DNA of 64,000 nucleotides from Staphylococcus pseudoxylosus (lineage in GTDB: Bacteria > Bacillota > Bacilli > Staphylococcales > Staphylococcaceae), in the NCBI RefSeq assembly GCF_003697915.1, contig NZ_RCVN01000001.1, forward strand, positions 310,001 through 374,000, read 5' to 3'. Each line of letters starts with the position of its first letter. The stretch's first letter is position 1. The notes under the pieces were generated by a model, which saw nothing but the letters and a program-made list of their open reading frames with translations, was not told where the DNA came from and searched no databases. Shown here in pieces: positions 15,407 through 26,563 of the stretch. The position numbers and the translations under genes are program-made.

Positions 15407-15756
15407 TTAACTGTTTATTAATCATGTTAGGTGGTGGCATAGGTGCAGTCATCCGTGGTTTTATTACTAATTTTTGTAATCGTAAATTCAGTAGTATATT
15501 ACCAGTTGCAACACCTTTCGTTAACATAGTTGGTAGCTTAATCATTGGTTTTTTATTAGGCTCGTCACTTAAGTTAGATTGGATTGAACCCTTTGTAATC
15601 ATTGGTATTTTAGGCGGTCTTACTACCTTTTCTACTTTATCCTCTGAACTCGTCGAACTATTAATGACTAAAAAGAAAATCATTTATTTCATTATTTATT
15701 CTGTACTCCAATACGGCGTTTCCTTTTTAGCTTGTTTGTTAGGTTACATACTTTAA
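15403..15756 (+). CDS. crcB2: CrcB/Fluc fluoride channel, second subunit
   Basis: A 117-residue partner with the same motifs: GGGIGAVIRGF, TPFVNIVGSLIIGFLLG and GILGGLTTFSTLSSE. The start overlaps the stop of the first gene (ATGA), so synthesis is coupled, as expected for two halves of one channel. The positive charges differ from the first copy, consistent with opposite membrane orientation (inference). Confidence 0.92.
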   Translation: MINCLLIMLGGGIGAVIRGFITNFCNRKFSSILPVATPFVNIVGSLIIGFLLGSSLKLDWIEPFVIIGILGGLTTFSTLSSELVELLMTKKKIIYFIIYSVLQYGVSFLACLLGYIL

Positions 15757-15781
15757 CGAAAAACCTAAAAAAGTTCATTAT

Positions 15782-15824
15782 AAAAAGCCACAAAAACATT
15801 AAATTGTTTTTGTGGCTTTTTTTA
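15782..15824 (+). terminator. Terminator after the crcB pair
   Basis: A long stem (AAAAAGCCACAAAAACA pairing with its complement) and loop TTAAAT, then TTTTTTT. It is A/T-flanked on both sides, so it can act bidirectionally. Confidence 0.9.
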
Positions 15825-15979
15825 TGTCATATACATTGTCCATACTTAGTAATGACAATTTCATTAGTCTTGTCATACTATATCGTAAATTCAACTAAAT
15901 CACAGTTAACGAGTATATAGCATTAACTCATTAATTTAATTATTAATACTTAAGTAGTCATACTAGTTTATATAATTAT

Positions 15980-16816
15980 TTAATGACCACTGTATTTCGC
16001 AGGATCTGGTCCAATTCTACGATCTTCATTAAGGTTATCTAATTTTTCTATTTGTTCAGCTGTTAATGCGAAATCAAATACATTAATATTCTCTTCTATT
16101 CTAGATGGGGTAACCGATTTTGGGATTACTACAACACCATGTTCAATATTCCATCTTATGATTACTTGAGCAGGTGATTTCTCCACTTCATTTGCTACTG
16201 CGTTTACTGTTTCATCTTCCAAAATTTGTGCATTCATTAATGGTGACCATGACTCCATATGAATATTTTGAACTTCCAGATATCTATTTAAAGAAGATTG
16301 TAATAGATATGGATGGAATTCTACTTGATTTATTACTGGTTTAATTGAAACTTGTGCTAATAATGCTTCTAAATGTTCAATATTAAAGTTACTTACACCA
16401 ATATTTTTCACTTTATCATTTTTATAAAGGTCTTCCATACCCTGCCAAGTATCAATCATCAGTGCTTCATCAGTTCCAGGCCAGTGTATTAGATATAAAT
16501 CTAAATAGTCTAAACCTAATTTGTTTAAACTTGTTTCATATGCATCAGCGACATTTTGTCGACCGTAGTCATCAAGCCATAATTTAGAAGTAATGAATAG
16601 GTCACTTCTTTTTAATCCTGTTGAAGCTAATCCTTCAGCAATACCTTGACCTACTTTATCTTCATTTTCATAAATCATTGCTGTGTCAATATGTGTATAG
16701 CCGTTTTCAATTGCATGTTTTACTGATGCTGCACATTCATCATTATTCTCCACGCGAAATGTGCCCAATCCAACAATCGGCATTTCATTCCCATTGTAAA
16801 ATGTAATATTTTCCAA
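15980..16816 (-). CDS. Aldo/keto reductase
   Basis: A 278-residue NADPH-dependent oxidoreductase of the AKR5-like group. The tetrad is visible: Asp in THIDTAMIYENE with Tyr a few residues on, Lys in FITSKLW, and His in LYLIHWPG. NADPH-binding IPKSVTPSRIEEN is near the C-terminus. It reduces small carbonyl compounds; the natural substrate cannot be told. It is monocistronic, with GGGGATTTTAAC in front of ATG 16816. Confidence 0.9.
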   Translation of the reverse strand: MENITFYNGNEMPIVGLGTFRVENNDECAASVKHAIENGYTHIDTAMIYENEDKVGQGIAEGLASTGLKRSDLFITSKLWLDDYGRQNVADAYETSLNKLGLDYLDLYLIHWPGTDEALMIDTWQGMEDLYKNDKVKNIGVSNFNIEHLEALLAQVSIKPVINQVEFHPYLLQSSLNRYLEVQNIHMESWSPLMNAQILEDETVNAVANEVEKSPAQVIIRWNIEHGVVVIPKSVTPSRIEENINVFDFALTAEQIEKLDNLNEDRRIGPDPAKYSGH

Positions 16817-17018
16817 GTTAAAATCCCCTTTTTATTTTGTTATTTATTATACTAATCAATATTCCCAAATATATAAATAAAAATGCCTATATGTTTACAA
16901 TTCATTCTTATTTTTGAAATTCTTTATAGCATATGTCATCAATCACCTATTTAATTTATAGTATAAGTAAATAGGTAGGCTTTATCAGATTATATTTTTA
17001 AAGTTTTATAGTCCAAAA

Positions 17019-17058
17019 AAACTGTCAACAAAAGTCTAAATACTTTTGTTGACAGTTT
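17019..17058. terminator. Strong bidirectional hairpin
   Basis: A perfect 17-bp inverted repeat (AAACTGTCAACAAAAGT and its complement) with loop CTAAAT, between the aldo/keto reductase and the NERD-like gene. As both genes read leftward, it most likely terminates the NERD-like transcript. Apart from this, nothing is seen in 16817-17103. Confidence 0.7.
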
Positions 17059-17103
17059 ATACTACATAGCATGATTTATTCTCAAAATATGAAATTTATG
17101 TCT

Positions 17104-18012
17104 TTAGTTAAATGATTCAATTTCATCCATAACACGTTGTAAATCTTCAACGTTATATTGAATGCGACCATGGAAGACGAATTTATTGAAGAATTCATCC
17201 AATTGTTCTGGACCAACTAATACTTTGGTATTTGAACTTTGCGCATAGTTTGAAATTGTTACATCGCCCTCATTTTTTGGATTAAAATATAAGATGGTAG
17301 TTGGTGTGAATTTTAAATTCAATTCTGTTTGGATATCACCCGCTAGTTTCTCAATATCATTCAAATGAGTCGTATAATTAACAAAAGATAATGAGTTTTC
17401 ATCTTCGTTTTGATCTAATACAAGCGTTTGTGGTTCTTGTCTATCAAGGTCCAACGTGTTAAACACTTGTTCCATTGTTGGTTGTTCTTTAAATTGAGCA
17501 GCACTCACACCATTGTATACGTGACCTTTTAATAATTGCGAGTCAATGATATATAAACCAGTACGCGTAAGTACTAAATGACTAATACGCTGTACATCAT
17601 TAAATTCATTCTTAGGTAAAAATATATTAGCCATAATGTGCATATCTTCTGGGCGAATTCTTTTCTCATTTACTAATCTTTCTCGAATACCAATAAGTCT
17701 CATATCAGTTACATATTCACTTTGATTTTTAGAGAATAATTTTAATGCATCAATTTCTCTATTTTTCGAACTAACTGTAGCATTATATTCTTCTTTTTGC
17801 TTTGTTACTGTTTTTTTATTTTCTATTCTTTCTTTTTCTAATTCTTCTTCATGCTCATCGCTTAGTTTTTGTTCTCTGGTTTTGTATTGTTCTTCTACCT
17901 TTTGTTGTGCTTTCTTCTTACTTTTCAAAGCAATGATAAATAAAATGAAACAAATTACTGCTACAACAATTGCCACAATTAAACCAATCTCTAATGGTCC
18001 AAATGAATTCAT
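17104..18012 (-). CDS. Membrane-anchored NERD-like domain protein
   Basis: A 302-residue protein. One N-terminal transmembrane helix (IGLIVAIVVAVICFILFIIAL), then a basic coiled coil (about 30-90, KSKKKAQQKVEEQYKTREQK onward). Next comes a domain with VQRISHLVLTRTGLYIIDSQ and LLKGHVYNG, the strand pattern of NERD (nuclease-related) domains. The usual catalytic Glu/Asp-x-Lys is replaced by DSQ, so nuclease activity is doubtful. It lies downstream of metK on the same strand. Confidence 0.65.
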   Translation of the reverse strand: MNSFGPLEIGLIVAIVVAVICFILFIIALKSKKKAQQKVEEQYKTREQKLSDEHEEELEKERIENKKTVTKQKEEYNATVSSKNREIDALKLFSKNQSEYVTDMRLIGIRERLVNEKRIRPEDMHIMANIFLPKNEFNDVQRISHLVLTRTGLYIIDSQLLKGHVYNGVSAAQFKEQPTMEQVFNTLDLDRQEPQTLVLDQNEDENSLSFVNYTTHLNDIEKLAGDIQTELNLKFTPTTILYFNPKNEGDVTISNYAQSSNTKVLVGPEQLDEFFNKFVFHGRIQYNVEDLQRVMDEIESFN

Positions 18013-18105
18013 AACAAAAAACGCTCCTTTATGTGTTCAGTAACTTAATTATAATAGATAAACGTATAGCATTCGAGAGTAAAGTTAAAAAATTTTTTGT
18101 TCTAG

Positions 18106-19302
18106 TTAAGCTTTAACTGTATCTTTTAATAAATTAATTTTATCTAACTTTTCCCATGGTAATAATACGTCTGTACGACCAAAATGACCATATGCAGCAG
18201 TTTGTTTATAAATAGGGTGTTTCAAGTCTAACATTTTAATAATTCCAGCTGGTCTTAAATCAAAATGTTGTCTAACTGCCTCAACCAATTCATTTTCTTT
18301 AACTTTTCCTGTACCAAATGTATCTATAGAAATAGAAACTGGCTCAGCTACACCAATAGCATATGCAAGTTGCACTTCACATTTGTCTGCTAATTCAGCA
18401 GCAACGATATTTTTTGCTACATAGCGTGCAGCATAAGCAGCAGAACGGTCAACTTTAGTTGGGTCTTTACCACTAAAGCATCCCCCACCATGACGTGCAT
18501 AACCACCATACGTATCAACAATTATTTTACGTCCAGTAAGTCCTGCATCACCTTGTGGTCCACCTATAACGAAACGACCAGTAGGATTGATATAAAATTT
18601 AGTGTTCTCATCTAAAAGTGCTTCTGGCACTGTTGGATAAATAACATGTTGTTTAATATCATCTTGAATTTGTGGTAATTCGATATCTTCAGCATGTTGT
18701 GTTGACACGACAATCGTATCAATGCGATGTGGTTGATCTTGCTCATCATATTCCACAGTGACTTGTACTTTACCATCAGGACGTAAGTAATTTAATATTT
18801 CATCTTTACGTACATCTGATAAGCGTTTCGCAAGTTGATGTGATAAGAAGATTGGTAAAGGCATGTATGTATCCGTTTCATTCGTAGCATAACCGAACAT
18901 CAAACCTTGATCTCCCGCTCCTGTAGCTTCGATTTCTTCTTCTGATGCGTCTTCACGATACTCTAAAGCTGTATCGACACCTTGAGCGATATCTGGTGAC
19001 TGTTCATCAATTGCCGTTAATACTGCCATTGTCTGGCTATCATAACCGTATTTAGCACGTGTGTAGCCTATCTCTTTAATTGTTTCTCTAACCACTTTTG
19101 GAATATCAACATATGTTGTTGTTGATATTTCTCCTGAAATTAACGCCATACCAGTAGTCACTGTCGTTTCACAAGCAACACGTGCGTTTGGGTCATCTTT
19201 CAATATTTCATCCAATATAGCATCAGATACTTGATCCGCTATTTTATCTGGATGCCCTTCTGTTACTGATTCTGAAGTGAATAATCTTCTATTGTAAGTC
19301 AT
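18106..19302 (-). CDS. metK: S-adenosylmethionine synthase
   Basis: A 398-residue enzyme, normal length. [22 protein letters not shown] (N-terminal ATP/Mg site), [12 protein letters not shown] (methionine/ATP loop) and [21 protein letters not shown] are the family signatures. It makes SAM from methionine and ATP. A SAM-I riboswitch lies in its leader, so high SAM would stop transcription. Confidence 0.98.
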   Translation of the reverse strand: MTYNRRLFTSESVTEGHPDKIADQVSDAILDEILKDDPNARVACETTVTTGMALISGEISTTTYVDIPKVVRETIKEIGYTRAKYGYDSQTMAVLTAIDEQSPDIAQGVDTALEYREDASEEEIEATGAGDQGLMFGYATNETDTYMPLPIFLSHQLAKRLSDVRKDEILNYLRPDGKVQVTVEYDEQDQPHRIDTIVVSTQHAEDIELPQIQDDIKQHVIYPTVPEALLDENTKFYINPTGRFVIGGPQGDAGLTGRKIIVDTYGGYARHGGGCFSGKDPTKVDRSAAYAARYVAKNIVAAELADKCEVQLAYAIGVAEPVSISIDTFGTGKVKENELVEAVRQHFDLRPAGIIKMLDLKHPIYKQTAAYGHFGRTDVLLPWEKLDKINLLKDTVKA

Positions 19303-19355
19303 AATTTGCTCCTTTAGTTTTAAATTACGAAAATTCTCTCTCTGTTGAGCTCATT

Positions 19356-19525
19356 AAAAAAGCCTTCTACACTATCAATAAATAGAGAGAAGGCCCTTAT
19401 ACGTCCATTCGCTCTTATCGTTCAGACGATATTTGTCTGCAAACGGTTTGGCACCTTTCTTCGTATTAAGAAGAGGTTGCTGGGCTTCATTGGGTCCATG
19501 TCCCTCCGCCACTCAGGATAAGAGA
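19356..19525 (-). ncRNA. SAM-I (S-box) riboswitch controlling metK
   Basis: On the minus strand the leader starts with P1 strand TCTCTTATC (19525-19517). It continues with the S-box core GAGGGAC..CCAATGAAGCCC..GCAACC and AAAGGTGCCAA, and closes with GATAAGAG near 19412. A terminator follows (GCCTTCT...AGAAGGC, then TTTTTT, 19396-19356). The arrangement is the standard OFF switch: SAM binding stabilises the aptamer and lets the terminator form. Confidence 0.95.
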
Positions 19526-19690
19526 ATCCGTTAAGTCCTATAGTACAGAATCAACGATATAATGTCAATTTTACATTTATTAATATTTATTTAAAATTCC
19601 TTTTAAATTGGTATGGACTATTGATATATATGTGTTATACTCTGTAATTGTAAAGGCTTACAATAACTAAATAGCGTTGGAGGGATTAGT

Positions 19691-21280
19691 ATGGCTGTAG
19701 ATACATACACTTATACAAACAAAATTGAAAGTATTTTAGACAAAAAATCTTCATTATTTCAATTATCTACAACACAGTTGTATAACAAGATTTTAGATAA
19801 TGATGAAGGCGAACTTACCGAATTAGGTGCAATTAACGCTAGAACAGGTAAATATACAGGTCGTTCACCAAAAGATAAGTTTATTGTAAATGAGCCATCT
19901 TATAGAGATGATATTGACTGGGGTAATGTTAACCAACCGATTGAGGAAGAAACATTTTTAAATTTATATGATAAGGTTCTAAACTATTTAGACAAAAAAG
20001 ATGAACTATATGTATTCAATGGTTATGCTGGTAGTGATCACGACTCACAATTGAAATTAACTGTTGTCAATGAATTAGCGTGGCATAATCTATTTGCTCA
20101 AAATATGTTTATACGCCCTAATTCAAAAGAAGAAGCACAAGAAATCAAACCAAACTTCACAATTATTTCAGCACCGCACTTTAAAGCCGACCCAGAAATA
20201 GACGGCACAAACTCAGAAACATTTATCATCACATCATTTAAACATAAAGTGATCCTCATTGGTGGGACTGAGTATGCTGGTGAAATGAAAAAAGGTATTT
20301 TCTCCGTAATGAACTATTTACTACCTAAAGATAACATTATGAGCATGCATTGTTCAGCTAACGTTGGAGACAAAGGTGACGTTGCTTTATTCTTCGGCCT
20401 TTCTGGTACTGGTAAAACGACACTATCCGCTGACCCAACACGTAAACTTATTGGCGATGATGAACATGGTTGGAATGAAAATGGTATTTTCAATATTGAA
20501 GGTGGTTGTTACGCTAAAGCAATTAACCTTTCTTATAAAAAAGAACCTCAAATTTATGACGCTATTAAATATGGTACTATTTTAGAAAATGTTGTCGTTG
20601 ACGAAGATGGTGACGTTGACTTCGATGATAATCAATACACAGAAAATACTCGTGCAGCATACCCAATCAACCACATTGAAAATATTGTAACGCCATCTAA
20701 AGCAGCTCATCCTAATACAATTATTTTCTTAACTGCAGATGCTTTCGGTGTTCTACCACCTATTTCAAAACTATCCAAAGATCAAGCAATGTATCATTTC
20801 TTGAGTGGATTCACTGCTAAATTAGCTGGTACAGAACGTGGTGTAACTGAGCCAGAACCTTCATTCTCTACATGTTTCGGTTCACCTTTCTTACCTCTAA
20901 ACGCTAAAGTTTATGCTGATTTATTAGGTAACTTAATCGATCAACACGATGTAGATGTTTATCTTGTAAACACTGGTTGGACTGGTGGTAAATATGGCAT
21001 AGGACGTCGTATAAGTCTAAGTTACACAAGACAAATGGTAAATCAAGCAATTACAGGGCAATTAAGAGATGCTGAATATATTAAAGATGATATGTTCGGT
21101 TTAGATATTCCAGTTGAAGTTGAGGATGTCCCTCAAACATTATTGAATCCTATTAATGCTTGGAGTAAGCCAGAAGCGTATAGAGAGCAAGCTCAAGATT
21201 TAATTAACCGTTTCAATCACAACTTCGAAAAATTCGGTGTAGAAGTTGATGATTTAGCAACACGTGGCGGATTCAAATAA
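19691..21280 (+). CDS. pckA: Phosphoenolpyruvate carboxykinase (ATP)
   Basis: A 529-residue enzyme. [19 protein letters not shown] at the start, the kinase P-loop [14 protein letters not shown] (about 235-248) and the metal site DDEHGW identify the ATP-dependent form. It converts oxaloacetate to PEP for gluconeogenesis. It is divergent from metK and preceded by GGAGGG. It ends in a terminator convergent with the hydrolase gene. Confidence 0.98.
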   Translation: MAVDTYTYTNKIESILDKKSSLFQLSTTQLYNKILDNDEGELTELGAINARTGKYTGRSPKDKFIVNEPSYRDDIDWGNVNQPIEEETFLNLYDKVLNYLDKKDELYVFNGYAGSDHDSQLKLTVVNELAWHNLFAQNMFIRPNSKEEAQEIKPNFTIISAPHFKADPEIDGTNSETFIITSFKHKVILIGGTEYAGEMKKGIFSVMNYLLPKDNIMSMHCSANVGDKGDVALFFGLSGTGKTTLSADPTRKLIGDDEHGWNENGIFNIEGGCYAKAINLSYKKEPQIYDAIKYGTILENVVVDEDGDVDFDDNQYTENTRAAYPINHIENIVTPSKAAHPNTIIFLTADAFGVLPPISKLSKDQAMYHFLSGFTAKLAGTERGVTEPEPSFSTCFGSPFLPLNAKVYADLLGNLIDQHDVDVYLVNTGWTGGKYGIGRRISLSYTRQMVNQAITGQLRDAEYIKDDMFGLDIPVEVEDVPQTLLNPINAWSKPEAYREQAQDLINRFNHNFEKFGVEVDDLATRGGFK

Positions 21281-21302
21281 TATCTGTTAATTAATATCAT
21301 AT

Positions 21303-21342
21303 AAAAGAGAGAATTGGGTATTAGAAACCAATTCTCTCTTTT
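21303..21342. terminator. Bidirectional terminator between pckA and hydrolase gene
   Basis: A 15-bp perfect stem AAAAGAGAGAATTGG / CCAATTCTCTCTTTT with a 10-nt loop between convergent genes. Confidence 0.9.
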
Positions 21343-21353
21343 AATTTACTCTA

Positions 21354-22127
21354 TTATATTTTATTCTCTTCTACATCTATCATCCACTGTTTAATTTCAA
21401 ACAGCGTTTGTTTGAGAGCAAATGGTCTTGGTACATGACCTTCTAACATTTGATAAAACGTACGATAAGTTGTTCCCTTTTCCTCTAATTGCTGTGCTAA
21501 ATGATAGGCATGATGAATACCTACTTGTTTATCTTTTCCACCATGAACAATAAATATGGGCGGACTTGACTTAGTAATTTGAGCTAACGCATCTCGCTGC
21601 TGATAGGCAACAGCTTGCTTTTTAGGATGACCAATCATACGTTTCAACATACCTCTTAAGTCAACGCGTTCTTCATACATTAAGTATATATCAGATACTC
21701 CGCCCCAGATAATATAACTTGAGATCGGTAAATCTTGAAATGTGAGCAAACCCTGAAGTCCACCTCTGGAAAATCCAACCATATGAATGGCAGCATAAGG
21801 ATATTTTTGATGCAGTATACGTATAGCAACCGTGACATCATTTAAATCCGCCCCATAAAATTCATCTTTCCCCTCACTACCATTATTCCCTCTATAATAT
21901 GGACCAAAAACTAAAGTGTTTGTATTTGCAAATTGCATCATTCTAGCTGCTCGTACTTTACCTACTTGGCCTTTACCACCTCGTAGATAAATCACAATTC
22001 TTTTTACATCTTCTTTTGGTGTCATTAGTAAGCCTCGAACTTTTAAGTTATCAACACAATATGTGACTTCTTCAAATATATGATGTATGGCTTCAATGGG
22101 CATACGCTTTCTATTTATAAAATCCAA
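21354..22127 (-). CDS. Alpha/beta hydrolase (prolyl-oligopeptidase-like)
   Basis: A 257-residue hydrolase. The nucleophile elbow is GFSRGG (about 137-142), and the C-terminal FIVHGGKDKQVG supplies the acid (Asp) and LEGHVPRP the catalytic His. YLRGGKGQVG forms the oxyanion side. Homologues are annotated as S9-family peptidase/esterase; the substrate is unknown. The gene overlaps the upstream Nudix gene by 17 bases, so the two are co-translated. Confidence 0.85.
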   Translation of the reverse strand: MDFINRKRMPIEAIHHIFEEVTYCVDNLKVRGLLMTPKEDVKRIVIYLRGGKGQVGKVRAARMMQFANTNTLVFGPYYRGNNGSEGKDEFYGADLNDVTVAIRILHQKYPYAAIHMVGFSRGGLQGLLTFQDLPISSYIIWGGVSDIYLMYEERVDLRGMLKRMIGHPKKQAVAYQQRDALAQITKSSPPIFIVHGGKDKQVGIHHAYHLAQQLEEKGTTYRTFYQMLEGHVPRPFALKQTLFEIKQWMIDVEENKI

Positions 22128-22590
22128 GTGATATCACTCTCTCTAAACAGTGTAAAATCGCATCGTCCTTCAACAAATAACTTTTTTTACTCTCTGGAAT
22201 CTCAGCTATATTTTTATAAAATAAAGGGCCATTTGTTTCTAAATAATCATCTTGATCGCTTATCTCAGATACATTTACCATAAATACATCTTTTGTGAAA
22301 CATAAACCATTCGTACGTTGTACTTCATATTGCGCAATATACTCACATTGCGCTATCATTGCTCCGGTTTCTTCAAATAATTCCCGCGCAACAGCTACTT
22401 CACTTGTTTCTCCGTCTTCTTTTTTACCGCCTGGGAATTCAACGCCACGTATTTTATGGTTTGTAAATAGCAACTGATTTTTATATTTCGGAATAATAAG
22501 TACATGATTTCCGTCAGCAATATCTTCTTTATCTTTATATGATAAATATACGTTGTCATTATCTTTATCTTTAAACTTCATATACATCAC
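22111..22590 (-). CDS. Nudix hydrolase (YtkD/MutT type)
   Basis: The Nudix box is complete: [24 protein letters not shown] (about 55-77). It is a small pyrophosphatase that acts on nucleotide-like substrates. YtkD homologues in Bacillus clean up oxidised dNTPs. ATG 22590 and ATG 22581 (MKFKDKDN) are both possible; the second has better spacing from GGGAAGAG. The stop lies inside the following hydrolase gene. Confidence 0.88.
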   Translation of the reverse strand: MMYMKFKDKDNDNVYLSYKDKEDIADGNHVLIIPKYKNQLLFTNHKIRGVEFPGGKKEDGETSEVAVARELFEETGAMIAQCEYIAQYEVQRTNGLCFTKDVFMVNVSEISDQDDYLETNGPLFYKNIAEIPESKKSYLLKDDAILHCLERVISLGFYK

Positions 22591-22653
22591 TCTTCCCCTT
22601 ATTATGTTAAACTAACTATGCTAAAGCTAAGTTATTTGTTGGAGGCAAAATTT

Positions 22654-22890
22654 ATGAAAACTATATTTCTTGGACTCATTCATATTTATCAACGATTTAT
22701 ATCACCATTGACGCCCGCAACTTGCCGGTTTTATCCTACATGTTCTGAATATACCAGAGAGGCAATTCAAGTATATGGTGCATTGAAAGGTACATGGTTA
22801 GGTATTAAAAGGATTTCAAAATGCCATCCGCTTCATAAAGGCGGCTTTGATCCAGTGCCGCTTAAGAAAAAAGATAACAAAAAAGATTAA
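22654..22890 (+). CDS. yidD: Membrane protein insertion efficiency factor YidD
   Basis: I place the start at ATG 22654 ([19 protein letters not shown]) behind TTGGAGG. The three-cysteine signature [11 protein letters not shown] is followed by [14 protein letters not shown], as in all YidD proteins. It assists YidC-dependent membrane insertion. Its 3' end overlaps the stop of menC (convergent). The likely terminator for this gene (GGAGGCTCAA/TTGAGCCTCC at 22924-22949, then TTTT) lies inside menC coding sequence. Confidence 0.93.
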   Translation: MKTIFLGLIHIYQRFISPLTPATCRFYPTCSEYTREAIQVYGALKGTWLGIKRISKCHPLHKGGFDPVPLKKKDNKKD

Positions 22891-23891
22891 TAAATTCGTG
22901 TTAATTTTGTACTTTTAACCTTTGGAGGCTCAAAATAGATTGAGCCTCCTTTTAATATACCTGCACGATCAACCACATCTTTTTCAAAATAATAACCTTC
23001 TGGTGTGATATCACTGGGATAACTAGAAAATTGAGCTAACATCGCAGTAAAATATCTACTTAATCCGTACTCATACATACCACCTATAACTATTTTTACA
23101 TTTTTGTCCTTAAGCATTTTAATGGCATTCATCACTTTATCGATGCCACCCAGTCTAAATGGTTTCAACACAACAACATCTATAGCGAAATCATCTATAA
23201 CTTCTAAAATGTTATCTATCGTGTCTGCCTTTTCATCTATAGCAACTGGTGGTAATTCATATGCATCGAACTGATTTAGCATATTTAAAGATTTAAATGG
23301 TTCTTCTATATACAATAATTGATCATGCCCAATTGTTGTTAGCTTAACTATCTCCGACTCGGTTATAGATTCATTTGCATCTACAACAATATTTGGTTTA
23401 AATGGTAATTGTTTAATTGATTTAATATCATTTAAAATTGAATCAGACCATTTTACTTTAACACGTTCAGGTTGTGTTTGGGATAATTGCAAAATATTTT
23501 CTTCTGCTAAACCGCTAATTGTTGCACCATAGGCTACGCTAAAATCTGTTAATTTGAAAAACATTTGATAACAAGCCATTACAATCATACTTCTAGTTGC
23601 TGGATATTTAGATAGATGATTTAAACTACGTAATATTTCATCGAATGTATAAAACTCTATATCTTTAATACTATCGAACCATTCTTCCACTTGGATTTGA
23701 GCATCATCAATCGTTTCATTTGTATACCAATCGGTTTCAAACGCATTACACTCTCCATAGTAATATGAATCATTTTCCGTAACTAAAGCTACAAACAATG
23801 CTTTACGTGTTTCTAGTTTTATTTTTGGTGTAATAATTGGTGTATTAAAACGTTCGTCATAGAGGTATAGATGCATATCAACTATTTTCAT
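22887..23891 (-). CDS. menC: o-Succinylbenzoate synthase
   Basis: A 334-residue enolase-superfamily enzyme of the menaquinone pathway. The catalytic KxK is VKVKW, metal ligands are in VDANES, YIEEPF and AIDEKAD, and the second Lys is in [10 protein letters not shown]. It dehydrates SHCHC to o-succinylbenzoate. It follows menE by 18 bases on the same strand, so the last two genes before the CoA-ester cyclisation step are one operon. Confidence 0.95.
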   Translation of the reverse strand: MKIVDMHLYLYDERFNTPIITPKIKLETRKALFVALVTENDSYYYGECNAFETDWYTNETIDDAQIQVEEWFDSIKDIEFYTFDEILRSLNHLSKYPATRSMIVMACYQMFFKLTDFSVAYGATISGLAEENILQLSQTQPERVKVKWSDSILNDIKSIKQLPFKPNIVVDANESITESEIVKLTTIGHDQLLYIEEPFKSLNMLNQFDAYELPPVAIDEKADTIDNILEVIDDFAIDVVVLKPFRLGGIDKVMNAIKMLKDKNVKIVIGGMYEYGLSRYFTAMLAQFSSYPSDITPEGYYFEKDVVDRAGILKGGSIYFEPPKVKSTKLTRIY

Positions 23892-23909
23892 AAAGACTCC
23901 TTATTACTT

Positions 23910-25289
23910 TTATAAATGATTTCTCTGCAATTTACCTGTTGATGTATAAGGTAATGAAGTAACGCGCTTAAATTGTTTTGGTACTTTATACTTTGCTAGA
24001 TGATTTTGGAAGAACGCTACTAAATGTTTATTTGTTATAGTTTCTGAAGCAACATAATATAAATAAGGTACTTCTCCCCATGTAGCATCTTCAACACCAA
24101 CACACATCGCATCTTCAATAGATTCGTGCTTTTTAGCGACTGTTTCTATTTGGTAAGGGTATATATTTTCGCCACCACTTATAATTAAATCTTTTCTACG
24201 GTCATACACCATGACATAACCTTCTTCATCTATTTCTGCTATATCACCAGTCTTAAAATAACCATCAACAAAGGTATCTTTTTTATTCATAGGGAAAAGA
24301 TAACCATTCATAACATTGTCACCTTTAATCAATAATTCTCCATGACCATTAACATTCGGCTGCGAGATTTTCACTTCAACATTATCGCTAGGTTTCCCAA
24401 CCGTATCTGGTCTTAGTTTCAACATTTCTGGTGTTGCTGTTAAGAATTGCGAACACGTTTCAGTCATACCAAAAGAATTATAAATTGGTAAACCATAGTC
24501 TAATGCTCTATTTATTAACGATGTGGTTAATTTAGCTCCACCGAGTAATATTTTTTCAATCGAGAACGGTTGATGCCACCCTTTGTCCATTAACCATTTT
24601 AAAGTTTGTGGTACTAATGATATATGTGTAGGTGTTTCTTCTTTAATTATCTTCATCATTTTATCAGCGTCAAATTTCGCTTCAAGTTGTAATGTAAAAC
24701 CTTCAATTAACGCTCGTAACACTACACTCAAACCAGAAATATGATAAATCGGCAATACCGATAACCATTTCGTAGATTGATTAAATCCAAGACTCTCTTT
24801 ACAACCTAATGCACTTGCATAATGGTTGTAAAAAGTTTGTGGCACTGCCTTCTGAGGACCTGTAGTACCAGAAGTAAACATAATTGATGCGATACGATCA
24901 ATTGAGAACGGCGCTTCGAATTCGTGCCCTTCCTGAGTCTGCAATGTTTGGAAATCTATCACTTTAATATCTCTTAAACGAAGTTGCTCCATCGCTATGA
25001 TTGTACTTACATCTATAGATTTCATTTGAGCAATCATTTCTTTTTTAGTTAATCTCGTATTGACCATAGCTACTTCTATGCCTGCTACCCATGCAGCATT
25101 AATTAATACTATGGATTCAATTGTATTGTTAATATATAAACCTATTCTATTTAATTCTAATTGCTTTAGACTATATGCCAGTCTTTTAGCGCTATCATAC
25201 ATCTTCCCAAAAGTAATTTGGTTCACGCCATCATCGATAAATATCCCTTTACTATTTTGTTCAGCTTGTGCTTTTAACCAAAAATCCAA
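23910..25289 (-). CDS. menE: o-Succinylbenzoate-CoA ligase
   Basis: A 459-residue ANL-superfamily ligase. The AMP-binding P-loop is [15 protein letters not shown] (about 135-149). The motif [11 protein letters not shown], the hinge [11 protein letters not shown] and the C-terminal [16 protein letters not shown], with a late Lys (STGKLQRN), complete the set. It activates o-succinylbenzoate with CoA in menaquinone synthesis. It is operonic with menC. Confidence 0.95.
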   Translation of the reverse strand: MDFWLKAQAEQNSKGIFIDDGVNQITFGKMYDSAKRLAYSLKQLELNRIGLYINNTIESIVLINAAWVAGIEVAMVNTRLTKKEMIAQMKSIDVSTIIAMEQLRLRDIKVIDFQTLQTQEGHEFEAPFSIDRIASIMFTSGTTGPQKAVPQTFYNHYASALGCKESLGFNQSTKWLSVLPIYHISGLSVVLRALIEGFTLQLEAKFDADKMMKIIKEETPTHISLVPQTLKWLMDKGWHQPFSIEKILLGGAKLTTSLINRALDYGLPIYNSFGMTETCSQFLTATPEMLKLRPDTVGKPSDNVEVKISQPNVNGHGELLIKGDNVMNGYLFPMNKKDTFVDGYFKTGDIAEIDEEGYVMVYDRRKDLIISGGENIYPYQIETVAKKHESIEDAMCVGVEDATWGEVPYLYYVASETITNKHLVAFFQNHLAKYKVPKQFKRVTSLPYTSTGKLQRNHL

Positions 25290-25554
25290 TCTGTCATTCC
25301 TCCATCTCAGTTATACTTATTATAACGTGTTTATGTTTATTTAACAGGGTTCTTGCACAACACATGTTATTTTTAATATTTTTCCTATTTCTTAACTATT
25401 TTTATCACCTCATAGCGGAAAGGTTTCTTTTATTTTAAAATTTAGCTAAATCAACTCATTTAACTGGTTAACATTAAATTTTCACATTTAATGTTTTGTC
25501 TACATCAAAGATTGGGTAAGTATTTATTGTAAAAATGATAAAGGAGTGAAGCAG

Positions 25555-26118
25555 ATGAAGTTAAAAAGTTTATCAGCAATAGTATTTTCTACTCTATTAT
25601 TAGCTAGTTGCGGAAATGGTTCAGCTGACAATGATTCAAAATCTGAAAATAAAAAAGATACAAAATCCGATAACCAAGTTATCGCTATCAACAAAATCAA
25701 AACAAGTCCTGATGACGCCATTAAAAAAGCCCAAGAAACATACGCTAACCAAAATTTAAAAGGCATCTCATATGAAAAAAGCAACGGCGAATGGGCATAT
25801 AAAATTGAACAACAAGGTGATAATAAAGAGTCAGAAGTTATTATCTCTGATAAAAATAAAAAAATCTTGAACAAAGAACAAGAAAACGAAGATTCACTTG
25901 ATAATAACGAAACATTTAATTATAATGACGCCATCGATTATAAAGAAGCCATTAAAAAAGGTCAAAAAGAATTTGACGGAGACATCAAAGAGTGGTCACT
26001 ATCAAAAGACGATGGGAAACTTGTTTACGATTTAGACCTTAAAAAAGATAAAGAAAAACACGAAGTAACTATTGATGCTAAGAATGGCAAAGTACTAAAT
26101 AACGAGCAAGATAATTAA
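25555..26118 (+). CDS. PepSY-domain lipoprotein
   Basis: The start is ATG 25555, behind AAAGGAGTG. The signal peptide ends in the lipobox LLASC, so the product is a surface lipoprotein. A Lys/Asp/Asn-rich linker precedes two PepSY domains (about 50-105: DDAIKKAQETY..GEWAYKIE..IISDKNKKIL; and about 120-185: DYKEAIKKGQKEF..KLVYDLDL..VTIDAKNGKVL). PepSY domains are thought to inhibit or tune proteases or act in signalling. The target is unknown. Confidence 0.85.
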   Translation: MKLKSLSAIVFSTLLLASCGNGSADNDSKSENKKDTKSDNQVIAINKIKTSPDDAIKKAQETYANQNLKGISYEKSNGEWAYKIEQQGDNKESEVIISDKNKKILNKEQENEDSLDNNETFNYNDAIDYKEAIKKGQKEFDGDIKEWSLSKDDGKLVYDLDLKKDKEKHEVTIDAKNGKVLNNEQDN

Positions 26119-26563
26119 CTATATATCTAAGTTAAAGATTTAATTATAGTCAGTGATGCAAAAATCCATTTCTCTTAATTCACACTTTTTATCATAATTA
26201 AGAATAATTTTAAATAATATTAAATTCTATTCAACTCACATATTTAACTTGTGATTCTAAAGTATCAATCGATAGATATTTTTTCTATTCTAAATAATAT
26301 AAACATAAATATAATTGATTTTTACGCATAAAAGCCACTAACTCATTAAATTGAATAGTGGCTTTTTTATATAAAATTTTTGAAATATTTATTGTTATCG
26401 AACCTATACACTCATAGATTGTTACGATGTTGAATCACATTTTTTATTACTGATACCTATGTATGTATGGGTTATTAAGATAATAACGTAAAACATAAAT
26501 TAAACTATAGGTCTTAATGCTTCATGTATAACTATTATAAAATAAAGCATAGACTAATTAATT
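26119..26563. other. Non-coding stretch with one terminator
   Basis: I see no gene here. A hairpin AAAGCCACTA/TAGTGGCTTT with a T-run at 26331-26367 is the likely terminator of the PepSY gene. The rest is AT-rich with no repeat I can follow. Confidence 0.6.
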